A stretch of 64,000 nucleotides of DNA from Parietaria judaica. Taxonomy: Eukaryota; Streptophyta; Magnoliopsida; Rosales; Urticaceae. How positions within the stretch are numbered: position 1 is the first letter of the stretch; each line of letters starts with the position of its first letter. Location of the stretch: NCBI GenBank assembly GCA_954871525.1, contig OX940863.1, positions 43,572,501 through 43,636,500 on the forward strand, given 5' to 3'. The position numbers and the translations under genes are program-made. Shown here one piece after another: positions 25,191-38,900 of the stretch. A model generated the notes under the pieces. That model was given only the letters and a program-made list of their open reading frames with translations, did no database searches and was not told where the DNA came from.

Positions 25191-28100
25191 CTGAGTCTTT
25201 TTCCCATTTTACGCGAAAGAACCCTAATTAAACGATATTTTAAACAAAAAATGAACTTCGAAATGCTAAACAATGTGTAATTGTAACACATTTACTTATT
25301 TTAATCCCTAAATAGCGAAGCAGTATCTAGTAGTTTCTATATGAATACGTTAATGGGTTAAAATCTTTACTGAAAAGTGTTAAAAATTGGTTTTCTTGCG
25401 AGAGAAAATACGATCCGTTCTAGACGAAATTTGAGTTGCTAGACTTTCGTTAGTGTGTTATTGTTATAAATTGGTTTAGTTTTGGCATTAAAAGTTTTTG
25501 GAGCTCTCTTTAAACCCAGTTTCAACAATTAATGCGTGCTCCAAAAAAAACTGAGTCTTTTTCCCATTTTACGCGAAAGAACCCTAATTAAACGATATTT
25601 TAAACAAAAAATGAACTTCCAAATGCTAAACAATGTGTAATTGTAACACATTTACTTATTTTAATCCCTAAATAGCGAAGCACTATCTCGTAGTTTCTAT
25701 ATGAAGCCGTTAATGGGTTAAAATCTTCACCGAAAAGTGTTAAAAATTGGTTTTCTTGCGAGAGAAAATACGATCCGTTCTAGACGAAATTTGAGTTGCT
25801 ACACCTTCGTTAGTGTGGTATTGTTATAAATTGGTTTAGTTTTGGCATTAAAAGTTTTTGGAGCTCTCTTTAAACCCAGTTTCAACAATTAATGCGTGCT
25901 AAAAAAAAACTGAGTCTTTTTCCCATTTTACGCGAAAGAACCCTAATTAAACGATATTTTAAACAAAAAATGAACTTCCAAATGCTAAACAATATGTAAT
26001 TGTAACATATTTACTTATTTTAATCCCTAAATAGCGAAGCACTATCTCGTAGTTTCTATATGAAGCCGTTAATGGGTTAAAATCTTCACCGAAAAGTGTT
26101 AAAAATTGGTTTTCTTGCGAGAGAAAATACGATCCGTTCTAGACGAAATTTGAGTTGCTAGACCTTCGTTAGTGTGGTATTGTTATAAATTGGTTTAGTT
26201 TTGGCATTAAAAGTTTTTGGAGCTCTCTTTAAACCCAGTTTCAACAATTAATGCGTGCTCCAAAAAAAACTGAGTCTTTTTCCCATTTTACGCGAAAGAA
26301 CCCTAATTAAACGATATTTTAAACAAAAAATGAACTTCGAAATGCTAAACAATGTGTAATTGTAACACATTTACTTATTTTAATCCCTAAATAGCGAAGC
26401 AGTATCTAGTAGTTTCTATATGAATCCGTTAATGGGTTAAAATCTTTACTGAAAAGTGTTAAAAATTGGTTTTCTTGCGAGAGAAAATACGATCCGTTCT
26501 AGACGAAAGTTGAGTTGCTAGACTTTCGTTAGTGTGTTATTGTTATAAATTGGTTTAGTTTTGGCATTAAAAGTTTTTGGAGCTCTCTTTAAACCCAGTT
26601 TCAACAATTAATGCGTGCTCCAAAAAAAACTGAGTCTTTTTCCCATTTTACGCGAAAGAACCCTAATTAAACGATATTTAAAAAAAAAATGAACTTCCAA
26701 ATGCTAAACAATGTGTAATTGTAACACATTTACTTATTTTTATCCCTAAATAGCGAAGCACTATCTCGTAGTTTCTATATGAAGCCGTTAATGGGTTAAA
26801 ATCTTTACCGAAAAGTGTTAAAAATTGGTTTTCTTGCGAGAGAAAATACGATCCGTTCTAGACGAAATTTGAGTTGCTACACCTTCGTTAGTGTGGTATT
26901 GTTATAAATTGGTTTAGTTTTGGCATTAAAAGTTTTTGGAGCTCTCTTTAAACCCAGTTTCAACAATTAATGCGTGCTCCAAAAAAAACTGAGTCTTTTT
27001 CCCATTTTACACGAAAGAACCCTAATTAAACGATATTTAAAACAAAAAATTAACCTGCAAATGCTAAACAATGTGTAATTGTAACACATTTACTTATTTT
27101 AATCCCTAAATAGCGAAGCACTATCTCGTAGTTTCTATATGAATCCGTTAACGGGCTAAAATCTTTACCGAAAAGTGTTAAAAATTGGTTTTCTTGCGAG
27201 AGAAAATACGATCCGTTCTAGACGAAATTTGAGTTGCTAGACTTTCGTTAGTGTGGTATTGTTATAAATTGGTTTAGTTTTGGCATTAAAAGTTTTTGGA
27301 GCTCTCTTTAAACCCAGTTTCAACAATTAATGCGTGCTCCAAAAAAAACTGAGTCTTTTTCCCATTTTACGCGAAAGAACCCTAATTAAATGATATTTTA
27401 AACAAAAAATGAACTTCCAAATGCTAAACAATGTGTAATTGTATCACATTTACTTATTTTAATCCCTAAATAGCAAAGCACTATCTTGTAGTTTCTATAT
27501 GAAGCCGTTAATGGGTTAAAATCTTTACAAAAATTGTTAAAAATTGGTTTTTCTTGCGAGAGAAAATACGATCCGTTCTTGACGAAATTTGAGTTGCTAG
27601 ACCTTCGTTAGGGTGGTATTGTTATAAATTGGTTTAGTTTTGGCATTAAAAGTTTTTGGAGCTCTCTTTAAACCCAGTTTCAACAATTAATGCGTGCTCC
27701 AAAAAAAACTGAGTCTTTTTCCCATTTTACGCGAAAGAACCCTAATTAAACGATATTTTAAACAAAAAATGAACTTCCAAATGCTAAATAATGTGTAATT
27801 GTATCACATTTACTTATTTTAATCCCTAAATAGCGAAGCACTATCTCGTAGTGTCTATATGAAGCCGTTAATGGGTTAAAATCTTTACTGAAAAACTGTT
27901 AAAAATTAGTTTTCTTGCGAAAGCAAATACGATCCGTTCTTGACGAAATTTGAGTTGCTAGACCTTCGTTAGGGTGGTATTGTTATAAATTGGTTTAGTT
28001 TTGGCATTAAAAGTTTTTGGAGCTCTCTTTAAACCCAGTTTCAACAATTAATGCGTGCTAAAAAAAAACTGAGTCTTTTTCCCATTTTACGCGAAAGAAC

Positions 28101-31100
28101 CCTAATTAAACGATATTTTAAACAAAAAATGAACTTCCAAATGCTAAACAATATGTAATTGTAACATATTTACTTATTTTAATCCCTAAATAGCGAAGCA
28201 CTATCTCGTAGTTTCTATATGAAGCCGTTAATGGGTTAAAATCTTCACCGAAAAGTGTTAAAAATTGGTTTTCTTGCGAGAGAAAATACGATCCGTTCTA
28301 GACGAAATTTGAGTTGCTAGACCTTCGTTAGTGTGGTATTGTTATAAATTGGTTTAGTTTTGGCATTAAAAGTTTTTGGAGCTCTCTTTAAACCCAGTTT
28401 CAACAATTAATGCGTGCTCCAAAAAAAACTGAGTCTTTTTCCCATTTTACGCGAAAGAACCCTAATTAAACGATATTTTAAACAAAAAATGAACTTCGAA
28501 ATGCTAAACAATGTGTAATTGTAACACATTTACTTATTTTAATCCCTAAATAGCGAAGCAGTATCTAGTAGTTTCTATATGAATACGTTAATGGGTTAAA
28601 ATCTTTACTGAAAAGTGTTAAAAATTGGTTTTCTTGCGAGAGAAAATACGATCCGTTCTAGACGAAATTTGAGTTGCTAGACTTTCGTTAGTGTGTTATT
28701 GTTATAAATTGGTTTAGTTTTGGCATTAAAAGTTTTTGGAGCTCTCTTTAAACCCAGTTTCAACAATTAATGCGTGCTCCAAAAAAAACTGAGTCTTTTT
28801 CCCATTTTACGCGAAAGAACCCTAATTAAACGATATTTTAAACAAAAAATTAACTTCCAAATGCTAAACAATGTGTAATTGTAACACATTTACTTATTTT
28901 TATCCCTAAATAGCGAAGCACTATCTCGTAGTTTCTATATGAAGCCGTTAATGGGTTAAAATCTTTACCGAAAAGTGTTAAAAATTGGTTTTCTTGCGAG
29001 AGAAAATACGATCCGTTCTAGACGAAATTTGAGTTGCTACACCTTCGTTAGTGTGGTATTGTTATAAATTGGTTTAGTTTTGGCATTAAAAGTTTTTGGA
29101 GCTCTCTTTAAACCCAGTTTCAACAATTAATGCGTGCTCCAAAAAAAACTGAGTCTTTTTCCCATTTTACACGAAAGAACCCTAATTAAACGATATTTAA
29201 AACAAAAAATTAACTTGCAAATGCTAAACAATGTGTAATTGTAACACATTTACTTATTTTAATCCCTAAATAGCGAAGCACTATCTCGTAGTTTCTATAT
29301 GAATCCGTTAACGGGTTAAAATCTTTACCGAAAAGTGTTAAAAATTGGTTTTCTTGCGAGAGAAAATACGATCCGTTCTAGACGAAATTTGAGTTGCTAG
29401 ACTTTCGTTAGTGTGGTATTGTTATAAATTGGTTTAGTTTTGGCATTAAAAGTTTTTGGAGCTCTCTTTAAACCCAGTTTCAACAATTAATGCGTGCTCC
29501 AAAAAAAACTGAGTCTTTTTCCCATTTTACGCGAAAGAACCCTAATTAAATGATATTTTAAACAAAAAATGAACTTCCAAATGCTAAACAATGTGTAATT
29601 GTATCACATTTACTTATTTTATTCCCTAAATAGCAAAGCACTATCTTGTAGTTTCTATATGAAGCCGTTAATGGGTTAAAATCTTTACCAAAAATTGTTA
29701 AAAATTGGTTTCTCTTGCGAGAGAAAATACGATCCGTTCTTGACGAAATTTGAGTTGCTAGACCTTCGTTAGGGTGGTATTGTTTTAAATTGGTTTAGTT
29801 TTGGCATTAAAATTTTTTGGAGCTCTCTTTAAACCCAGTTTCAACAATTAATGCGTGCTTAAAAAAACTGAGTCTTTTTCCCATTTTACGCGAAAGAACC
29901 CTAATTAAACGATATTTTAAACAAAAAATGAATTCCAAATGCTAAATAATGTGTAATTGTATCATATTTACTTATTTTAATCCCTAAATAGCGAAGCACT
30001 ATCTCGTAGTGTCTATATGAAGCCGTTAATGGGTTAAAATCTTTACTGAAAAACTGTTAAAAATTAGTTTTCTTGCGAGAGCAAATACGATCCGTTCTTG
30101 ACGAAATTTGAGTTCCTAGACCTTCGTTAGGGTTGTATTGTTATAAATTGGTTTATTTTTGGCATTAAAAGTTTTTGGAGCTCTCTTTAAACCCAGTTTC
30201 AACAATTAATGCGTGCTAAAAAAAAACTGAGTCTTTTTCCCATTTTACGCGAAAGAACCCTAATTAAACGATATTTTAAACAAAAAATGAACTTCCAAAT
30301 GCTAAACAATATGTAATTGTAACATATTTACTTATTTTAATCCCTAAATAGCGAAGCACTATCTCGTAGTTTCTATATGAAGCCGTTAATGGGTTAAAAT
30401 CTTCACCGAAAAGTGTTAAAAATTGGTTTTCTTGCGAGAGAAAATACGATCCGTTCTAGACGAAATTTGAGTTGCTAGACCTTCGTTAGTGTGGTATTGT
30501 TATAAATTGGTTTAGTTTTGGCATTAAAAGTTTTTGGAGCTCTCTTTAAACCCAGTTTCAACAATTAATGCGTGCTCCAAAAAAAACTGAGTCTTTTTCC
30601 CATTTTACGCGAAAGAACCCTAATTAAACGATATTTTAAACAAAAAATGAACTTCGAAATGCTAAACAATGTGTAATTGTAACACATTTACTTATTTTAA
30701 TCCCTAAATAGCGAAGCAGTATCTAGTAGTTTCTATATGAATCCGTTAATGGGTTAAAATCTTTACCGAAAACTGTTAAAAATTGGTTTTCTTGCGAGAG
30801 AAAATACGATCCGTTCTAGACGAAATTTGAGTTGCTAGACTTTCGTTAGTGTGTTATTGTTATAAATTGGTTTATTTTTGGCATTAAAAGTTTTTGGAGC
30901 TCTCTTTAAACCCAGTTTCAACAATTAATGCGTGCTCCAAAAAAAACTGAGTCTTTTTCCCATTTTACGCGAAAGAACCCTAATTAAACGATATTTTAAA
31001 CAAAAAATGAACTTCCAAATGCTAAACAATGTGTAATTGTAACACATTTACTTATTTTTATCCCTAAATAGCGAAGCACTATCTCGTAGTTTCTATATGA

Positions 31101-31306
31101 AGCCGTTAATGGGTTAAAATCTTTACCGAAAAGTGTTAAAAATTGGTTTTCTTGCGAGAGAAAATACGATCCGTTCTAGACGAAATTTGAGTTGCTACAC
31201 CTTCGTTAGTGTGGTATTGTTATAAATTGGTTTAGTTTTGGCATTAAAAGTTTTTGGAGCTCTCTTTAAACCCAGTTTCAACAATTAATGCGTGCTCCAA
31301 AAAAAA

Positions 31307-31666
31307 CTGAGTCTTTTTCCCATTTTACACGAAAGAACCCTAATTAAACGATATTTAAAACAAAAAATTAACCTGCAAATGCTAAACAATGTGTAATTGT
31401 AACACATTTACTTATTTTAATCCCTAAATAGCGAAGCAGTATCTAGTAGTTTCTATATGAATCCGTTAATGGGTTAAAATCTTTACCGAAAAGTGTTAAA
31501 AATTGGTTTTCTTGCGAGAGAAAATACGATCCGTTCTAGACGAAATTTGAGTTGCTAGACTTTCGTTAGTGTGTTATTGTTATAAATTGGTTTATTTTTG
31601 GCATTAAAAGTTTTTGGAGCTCTCTTTAAACCCAGTTTCAACAATTAATGCGTGCTCCAATAAAAA
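31307..31666 (+). repeat. Chimeric F/D monomer (N88)
   Basis: The left part is type F (TTTACACG, TATTTAAAAC, AATTAACCTGC). From about 31435 it is type D (GCAGTATCTAGTAG, GAATCCGTTAATGGG, GACTTTCG, GTGTTATT). It also shares TTTATTTTTGGC with the D copy N86. The switch lies between about 31375 and 31435, where F and D are identical. The next monomers are E and F, so a D-E-F run was rejoined in register. This explains the 720-bp spacing of D markers at 30716 and 31436. Confidence 0.85.
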
Positions 31667-34600
31667 CTGAGTCTTTTTCCCATTTTACGCGAAAGAACCC
31701 TAATTAAACGATATTTTAAACAAAAAATGAACTTCCAAATGCTAAACAATGTGTAATTGTAACACATTTACTTATTTTTATCCCTAAATAGCGAAGCACT
31801 ATCTCGTAGTTTCTATATGAAGCCGTTAATGGGTTAAAATCTTTACCGAAAAGTGTTAAAAATTGGTTTTCTTGCGAGAGAAAATACGATCCGTTCTAGA
31901 CGAAATTTGAGTTGCTACACCTTCGTTAGTGTGGTATTGTTATAAATTGGTTTAGTTTTGGCATTAAAAGTTTTTGGAGCTCTCTTTAAACCCAGTTTCA
32001 ACAATTAATGCGTGCTCCAAAAAAAACTGAGTCTTTTTCCCATTTTACACGAAAGAACCCTAATTAAACGATATTTAAAACAAAAAATTAACCTGCAAAT
32101 GCTAAACAATGTGTAATTGTAACACATTTACTTATTTTAATCCCTAAATAGCGAAGCACTATCTCGTAGTTTCTATATGAATCCGTTAACGGGTTAAAAT
32201 CTTTACCGAAAAGTGTTAAAAATTGGTTTTCTTGCGAGAGAAAATACGATCCGTTCTAGACGAAATTTAAGTTGCTAGACTTTCGTTAGTGTGGTATTGT
32301 TATAAATTGGTTTAGTTTTGGCATTAAAAGTTTTTGGAGCTCTCTTTAAACCCAGTTTCAACAATTAATGCGTGCTTAAAAAAACTGAGTCTTTTTCCCA
32401 TTTTACGCGAAAGAACCCTAATTAAACGATATTTTAAACAAAAAATGAACTTCCAAATGCTAAATAATGTGTAATTGTATCACATTTACTTATTTTAATC
32501 CCTAAATAGCGAAGCACTATCTCGTAGTGTCTATATGAAGCCGTTAATGGGTTAAAATCTTTACTGAAAAACTGTTAAAAATTAGTTTTCTTGCGAGAGC
32601 AAATACGATCCGTTCTTGACGAAATTTGAGTTGCTAGACCTTCGTTAGGGTTGTATTGTTATAAATTGGTTTAGTTTTGGCATTAAAAGTTTTTGGAGCT
32701 CTCTTTAAACCCAGTTTCAACAATTAATACGTGCTAAAAAAAAACTGAGTCTTTTTCCCATTTTACGCGAAAGAACCCTAATTAAACGATATTTTAAACA
32801 AAAAATGAACTTCCAAATGCTAAACAATATGTAATTGTAACATATTTACTTTTTTTAATCCCTAAATAGCGAAGCACTATCTCGTAGTTTCTATATGAAG
32901 CCGTTAATGGGTTAAAATCTTCACCGAAAAGTGTTAAAAATTGGTTTTCTTGCGAGAGAAAATACGATCCGTTCTAGACGAAATTTGAGTTGCTAGACCT
33001 TCGTTAGTGTGGTATTGTTATAAATTGGTTTAGTTTTGGCATTAAAAGTTTTTGGAGCTCTCTTTAAACCCAGTTTCAACAATTAATGCGTGCTCCAAAA
33101 AAAACTGAGTCTTTTTCCCATTTTACGCGAAAGAACCCTAATTAAACGATATTTTAAACAAAAAATGAACTTCGAAATGCTAAACAATGTGTAATTATAA
33201 CACATTTACTTATTTTAATCCCTAAATAGCGAAGCAGTATCTAGTAGTTTCTATATGAATCCGTTAATGGGTTAAAATCTTTACCGAAAAGTGTTAAAAA
33301 TTGGTTTTCTTGCGAGAGAAAATACGATCCGTTCTAGACGAAATTTGAGTTGCTAGACTTTCGTTAGTGTGTTATTGTTATAAATTGGTTTAGTTTTGGC
33401 ATTAAAAGTTTTTGGAGCTCTCTTTAAACCCAGTTTCAACAATTAATGCGTGCTCCAAAAAAAACTGAGTCTTTTTCCCATTTTACGCGAAAGAACCCTA
33501 ATTAAACGATATTTTAAACAAAAAATGAACTTCCAAATGCTAAACAATGTGTAATTGTAACACATTTACTTATTTTTATCCCTAAATAGCGAAGCACTAT
33601 CTCGTAGTTTCTATATGAAGCCGTTAATGGGTTAAAATCTTTACCGAAAAGTGTTAAAAATTGGTTTTCTTGCGAGAGAAAATACGATCCGTTCTAGACG
33701 AAATTTGAGTTGCTACACCTTCGTTAGTGTGGTATTGTTATAAATTGGTTTAGTTTTGGCATTAAAAGTTTTTGGAGCTCTCTTTAAACCCAGTTTCAAC
33801 AATTAATGCGTGCTCCAAAAAAAACTGAGTCTTTTTCCCATTTTACACGAAAGAACCCTAATTAAACGATATTTAAAACAAAAAATTAACCTGCAAATGC
33901 TAAACAATGTGTAATTGTAACACATTTACTTATTTTAATCCCTAAATAGCGAAGCACTATCTCGTAGTTTCTATATGAATCCGTTAACGGGTTAAAATCT
34001 TTACCGAAAAGTGTTTAAAATTGGTTTTCTTGCGAGAGAAAATACGATCCGTTCTAGACGAAATTTGAGTTGCTAGACTTTCGTTAGTGTGGTATTGTTA
34101 TAAATTGGTTTAGTTTTGGCATTAAAAGTTTTTGGAGCTCTCTTTAAACCCAGTTTCAACAATTAATGCGTGCTCCAAAAAAAACTGAGTCTTTTTCCCA
34201 TTTTACGCGAAAGAACCCTAATTAAATGATATTTTAAACAAAAAATGAACTTCCAAATGCTAAACAATGTGTAATTGTATCACATTTACTTATTTTAATC
34301 CCTAAATAGCAAAGCACTATCTTGTAGTTTCTATATGAAGCCGTTAATGGGTTAAAATCTTTACCAAAAAATGTTAAAAATTGGTTTTTCTTGCGAGAGA
34401 AAATACGATCCGTTCTTGACGAAATTTGAGTTGCTAGACCTTCGTTAGGGTGGTATTGTTTTAAATTGGTTTAGTTTTGGCATTAAAATTTTTTGGACCT
34501 CTCTTTAAACCCAGTTTCAACAATTAACGCGTGCTTAAAAAAACTGAGTCTTTTTCCCATTTTACGCGAAAGAACCCTAATTAAACGATATTTTAAACAA

Positions 34601-34903
34601 AAAATGAACTTCCAAATGCTAAATAATGTGTAATTGTATCACATTTACTTATTTTAATCCCTAAATAGCGAAGCACTATCTCGTAGTGTCTATATGAAGC
34701 CGTTAATGGGTTAAAATCTTTACTGAAAAACTGTTAAAAATTAGTTTTCTTGCGAGAGCAAATACGATCCGTTCTTGACGAAATTTGAGTTGCTAGACCT
34801 TCGTTAGGGTTGTATTGTTATAAATTGGTTTAGTTTTGGCATTAAAAGTTTTTGGAGCTCTCTTTAAACCCAGTTTCAACAATTAATGCGTGCTAAAAAA
34901 AAA

Positions 34904-35981
34904 CTGAGTCTTTTTCCCATTTTACGCGAAAGAACCCTAATTAAACGATATTTTAAACAAAAAATGAACTTCCAAATGCTAAACAATATGTAATTGTAAC
35001 ATATTTACTTATTTTAATCCCTAAATAGCGAAGCACTATCTCGTAGTTTCTATATGAAGCCGTTAATGGGTTAAAATCTTTACCGAAAAGTGTTAAAAAT
35101 TGGTTTTCTTGCGAGAGAAAATACGATCCGTTCTAGACGAAATTTGAGTTGCTAGACCTTCGTTAGTGTGGTATTGTTATAAATTGGTTTAGTTTTGGCA
35201 TTAAAAATTTTTGGAGCTCTCTTTAAACCCAGTTTCAACAATTAATGCGTGCTCCAAAAAAAACCGAGTCTTTTTCCCATTTTACGCGAAAGAACCCTAA
35301 TTAAACGATATTTTAAACAAAAAATGAACTTCCAAATGCTAAACAATGTGTAATTGTATTACATTTACTTATTTTAATCCCTAAATAGCGAAACACTACC
35401 ATGTAGTTTCTATATGAAGCCGTTAATGGGTTAAAATCTTTACCGAAAAATGTTAAAAATGGGATTTCTTGCGAGAGCAAATACGATCCGTTCTTGACGA
35501 AACTTGAGTTGCTAGACCTTGGTTAGGGTTGTATTGTTTTAAATTTGTTTAGTTTTGGCATTAAAGTTTTTGGAGCTCTCTTTAAACCCAGTTTCAACAA
35601 TTAATGCGTGCTCCAAAAAAAACAGAGTCTTTTTCCCATTTTACGCGAAAGAACCCTAATTAAATGATATTTTAAACAAAAAATGAACTTCCAAATGCTA
35701 AACAATGTGTATTTGTATCACATTTACTTATTTTAATCCCTACATAGCAAAGCACTATCTTGTAGTTTCTATATGAAGCCGTTAATGGGTTAAAATCTTT
35801 ACCAAAAATTGTTAAAAATTTGTTTTTCTTGCGAGAGAAAATACGATCCGTTCTTGACGAAATTTGAGTTGCTAGACCTTCGTTAGGGTGGTATTGTTTT
35901 AAATTGGTTTAGTTTTGGCATTAAAATTTTTTGGAGCTCTCTTTAAACCCAGTTTCAACAATTAATGCGTGCTTAAAAAAA
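34904..35981 (+). repeat. Domain 6: divergent transition (N98-N100)
   Basis: Starts are 34904, 35264 and 35623. N98 is type C with TTTACCG. N99 has many private changes (ACCGAGTC, TGTATTACA, ACACTACCATGTAG, TGGGATTTC, TTGGTTAGGG) alongside J-type markers (GCGAAACAC, GAGCAAAT, GACGAAACTTGAG). N100 is G-like with ACAGAGTC and TACATAGC. The excess of single-copy differences over neighbours suggests an older, poorly homogenised boundary between two HOR domains. Confidence 0.75.
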
Positions 35982-38900
35982 CTGAGTCTTTTTCCCATTT
36001 TACGCGAAAGAACCCTAATTAAACGATATTTTAAACAAAAAATGAACTTCCAAATGCTAAATAATGTGTAATTGTATCACATTTACTTATTTTAATCCCT
36101 AAATAGCGAAGCACTATCTCGTAGTGTCTATATGAAGCCGTTAATGGGTTAAAATCTTTACCAAAAATTGTTAAAAATTGGTTTTTCTTGCGAGAGAAAA
36201 TACGATCCGTTCTTGACGAAATTTGAGTTGCTAGACCTTCGTTAGGGTGGTATTGTTTTAAATTTGTTTAGTTTTGGCATTAAAATTTTTTGGAGCTCTC
36301 TTTAAACCCAGTTTCAACAATTAATGCGTGCTTAAAAAAACTGAGTCTTTTTCCCATTTTACGCGAAAGAACCCTAATTAAACGATATTTTAAACAAAAA
36401 ATGAACTTCCAAATGCTAAACAATGTGTAATTGTATCACATTTACTTATTTTAATCCCTAAATAGCGAAACACTATCTCGTAGTTTCTATATGAAGCCGT
36501 TAATGGGTTAAAATCTTTACCGAAAAATGTTAAAAATTGGATTTCTTGCGAGAGCAAATACGATCTGTTCTTGACGAAACTTGAGTTGCTAGACCTTCGT
36601 TAGTGTGGTATTGTTATAAATTGGTTTAGTTTTGGCATTAAAAGTTTTTGGAGCTCTCTTTAAACCCAGTTTCAACAATTAATGCGTGCTCCAAAAAAAT
36701 CTGAGTCTTTTTCCCATTTTACGCGAAAGAACCCTAATTAAACGATATTTTAAACAAAAAATGAACTTCCAAATGCTAAACAATGTGTAATTGTAACACA
36801 TTTACTTATTTTAATCCCTAAATAGCGAAGCACTATCTCGTAGTTTCTATATGAATCCGTTAACGGGTTAAAATCTTTACCGAAAAGTGTTAAAAATTGG
36901 TTTTCTTGCGAGAGAAAATACGATCCGTTCTAGTCGAAATTTGAGTTGCTAGACCTTCGTTAGTGTGGTATTGTTATAAATTGGTTTAGTTCTGGCATTA
37001 AAAGTTTTTGGAGCTCTCTTTAAACCCAGTTTCAACAATTAATGCGTGCTCCAAAAAAAAACTGAGTCTTTTTCCCATTTTACGCGAAAGAACCCTAATT
37101 AAACGATATTTTAAACAAAAAATGAACTTCCAAATGCTAAACAATGTGTAATTGTAACACATTTACTTATTTTAATCCCTAAATAGCGAAGCACTATCTC
37201 GTAGTTTCTATATGAAGCCGTTAATGGGTTAAAATCTTTACCGAAAAGTGTTAAAAATTGGTTTTCTTGCGAGAGAAAATACGATCCGTTCTAGACGAAA
37301 TTTGAGTTGCTAGACCTTCGTTAGGGTGGTATTGTTTTAAATTGGTTTAGTTTTGGCATTAAAATTTTTTGGAGCTCTCTTTAAACCCAGTTTCAACAAT
37401 TAATGCGTGCTTAAAAAAACTGAGTCTTTTTCCCATTTTACGCGAAAGAACCCTAATTAAACGATATTTTAAACAAAAAATGAACTTCCAAATGCTAAAT
37501 AATGTGTAATTGTATCACATTTACTTATTTTAATCCCTAAATAGCGAAGCACTATCTCGTAGTGTCTATATGAAGCCGTTAATGGGTTAAAATCTTTACC
37601 AAAAATTGTTAAAAATTGGTTTTTCTTGCGAGAGAAAATACGATCCGTTCTTGACGAAATTTGAGTTGCTAGACCTTCGTTAGGGTGGTATTGTTTTAAA
37701 TTTGTTTAGTTTTGGCATTAAAATTTTTTGGAGCTCTCTTTAAACCCAGTTTCAACAATTAATGCGTGCTTAAAAAAACTGAGTCTTTTTCCCATTTTAC
37801 GCGAAAGAACCCTAATTAAACGATATTTTAAACAAAAAATGAACTTCCAAATGCTAAACAATGTGTAATTGTATCACATTTACTTATTTTAATCCCTAAA
37901 TAGCGAAACACTATCTCGTAGTTTCTATATGAAGCCGTTAATGGGTTAAAATCTTTACCGAAAAATGTTAAAAATTGGATTTCTTGCGAGAGCAAATACG
38001 ATCTGTTCTTGACGAAACTTGAGTTGCTAGACCTTCGTTAGTGTGGTATTGTTATAAATTGGTTTAGTTTTGGCATTAAAAGTTTTTGGAGCTCTCTTTA
38101 AACCCAGTTTCAACAATTAATGCGTGCTCCAAAAAAAACTGAGTCTTTTTCCCATTTTACGCGAAAGAACCCTAATTAAACGATATTTTAAACAAAAAAT
38201 GAACTTCCAAATGCTAAACAATGTGTAATTGTAACACATTTACTTAATTTAATCCCTAAATAGCGAAGCACTATCTCGTAGTTTCTATATGAATCCGTTA
38301 ACGGGTTAAAATCTTTACTGAAAAGTGTTAAAAATTGGTTTTCTTGCGAGAGAAAATACGATCCGTTCTAGTCGAAATTTGAGCTGCTAGACCTTCGTTA
38401 GTGTGGTATTGTTATAAATTGGTTTAGTTTTGGCATTAAAAGTTTTTGGAGCTCTCTTTAAACCCAGTTTCAACAATTAATGCGTGCTCCAAAAAAAACT
38501 GAGTCTTTTTCCCATTTTACGCGAAAGAACCCTAATTAAACGATATTTTAAACAAAAAATGAACTTCCAAATGCTAAACAATGTGTAATTGTAACACATT
38601 TACTTATTTTAATCCCTAAATAGCGAAGCACTATCTCGTAGTTTCTATATGAAGCCGTTAATGGGTTAAAATCTTTACCGAAAAGTGTTAAAAATTGGTT
38701 TTCTTGCGAGAGAAAATACGATCCGTTCTAGACGAAATTTGAGTTGCTAGACCTTCGTTAGGGTGGTATTGTTTTAAATTGGTTTAGTTTTGGCATTAAA
38801 ATTTTTTGGAGCTCTCTTTAAACCCAGTTTCAACAATTAATGCGTGCTTAAAAAAACTGAGTCTTTTTCCCATTTTACGCGAAAGAACCCTAATTAAACG

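Larger units (their letters stand above)
19077..34903 (+). repeat. Domain 5: hexamer C-D-E-F-G-H, about 2159 bp (N54-N97)
   Basis: Complete hexamers start at 19077, 22672, 25910, 28069 and 32745. Type F has TTTACACG, TATTTAAAACAAAAAATTAA and GTTAACGGG. Type G has AAATGATA, TGTATCAC, GCAAAGC, CTTGTAG and TTACAAAAATTG. Type H has CTAAATAATG, GTAGTGTC and ACTGAAAAACTG. Between complete units lie C-E-C'-C' (N60-N63), a lone C-D-E (N70-N72), and an altered run C-D-E-(F/D)-E-F-H (N85-N91). Starts in order are 19077, 19437, 19798, 20156, 20516, 20876, 21236, 21596, 21954, 22313, 22672, 23032, 23392, 23751, 24111, 24471, 24831, 25191, 25551, 25910, 26270, 26630, 26989, 27349, 27709, 28069, 28429, 28789, 29149, 29509, 29868, 30227, 30587, 30947, 31307, 31667, 32027, 32385, 32745, 33105, 33465, 33825, 34185 and 34544. 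Confidence 0.88.
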
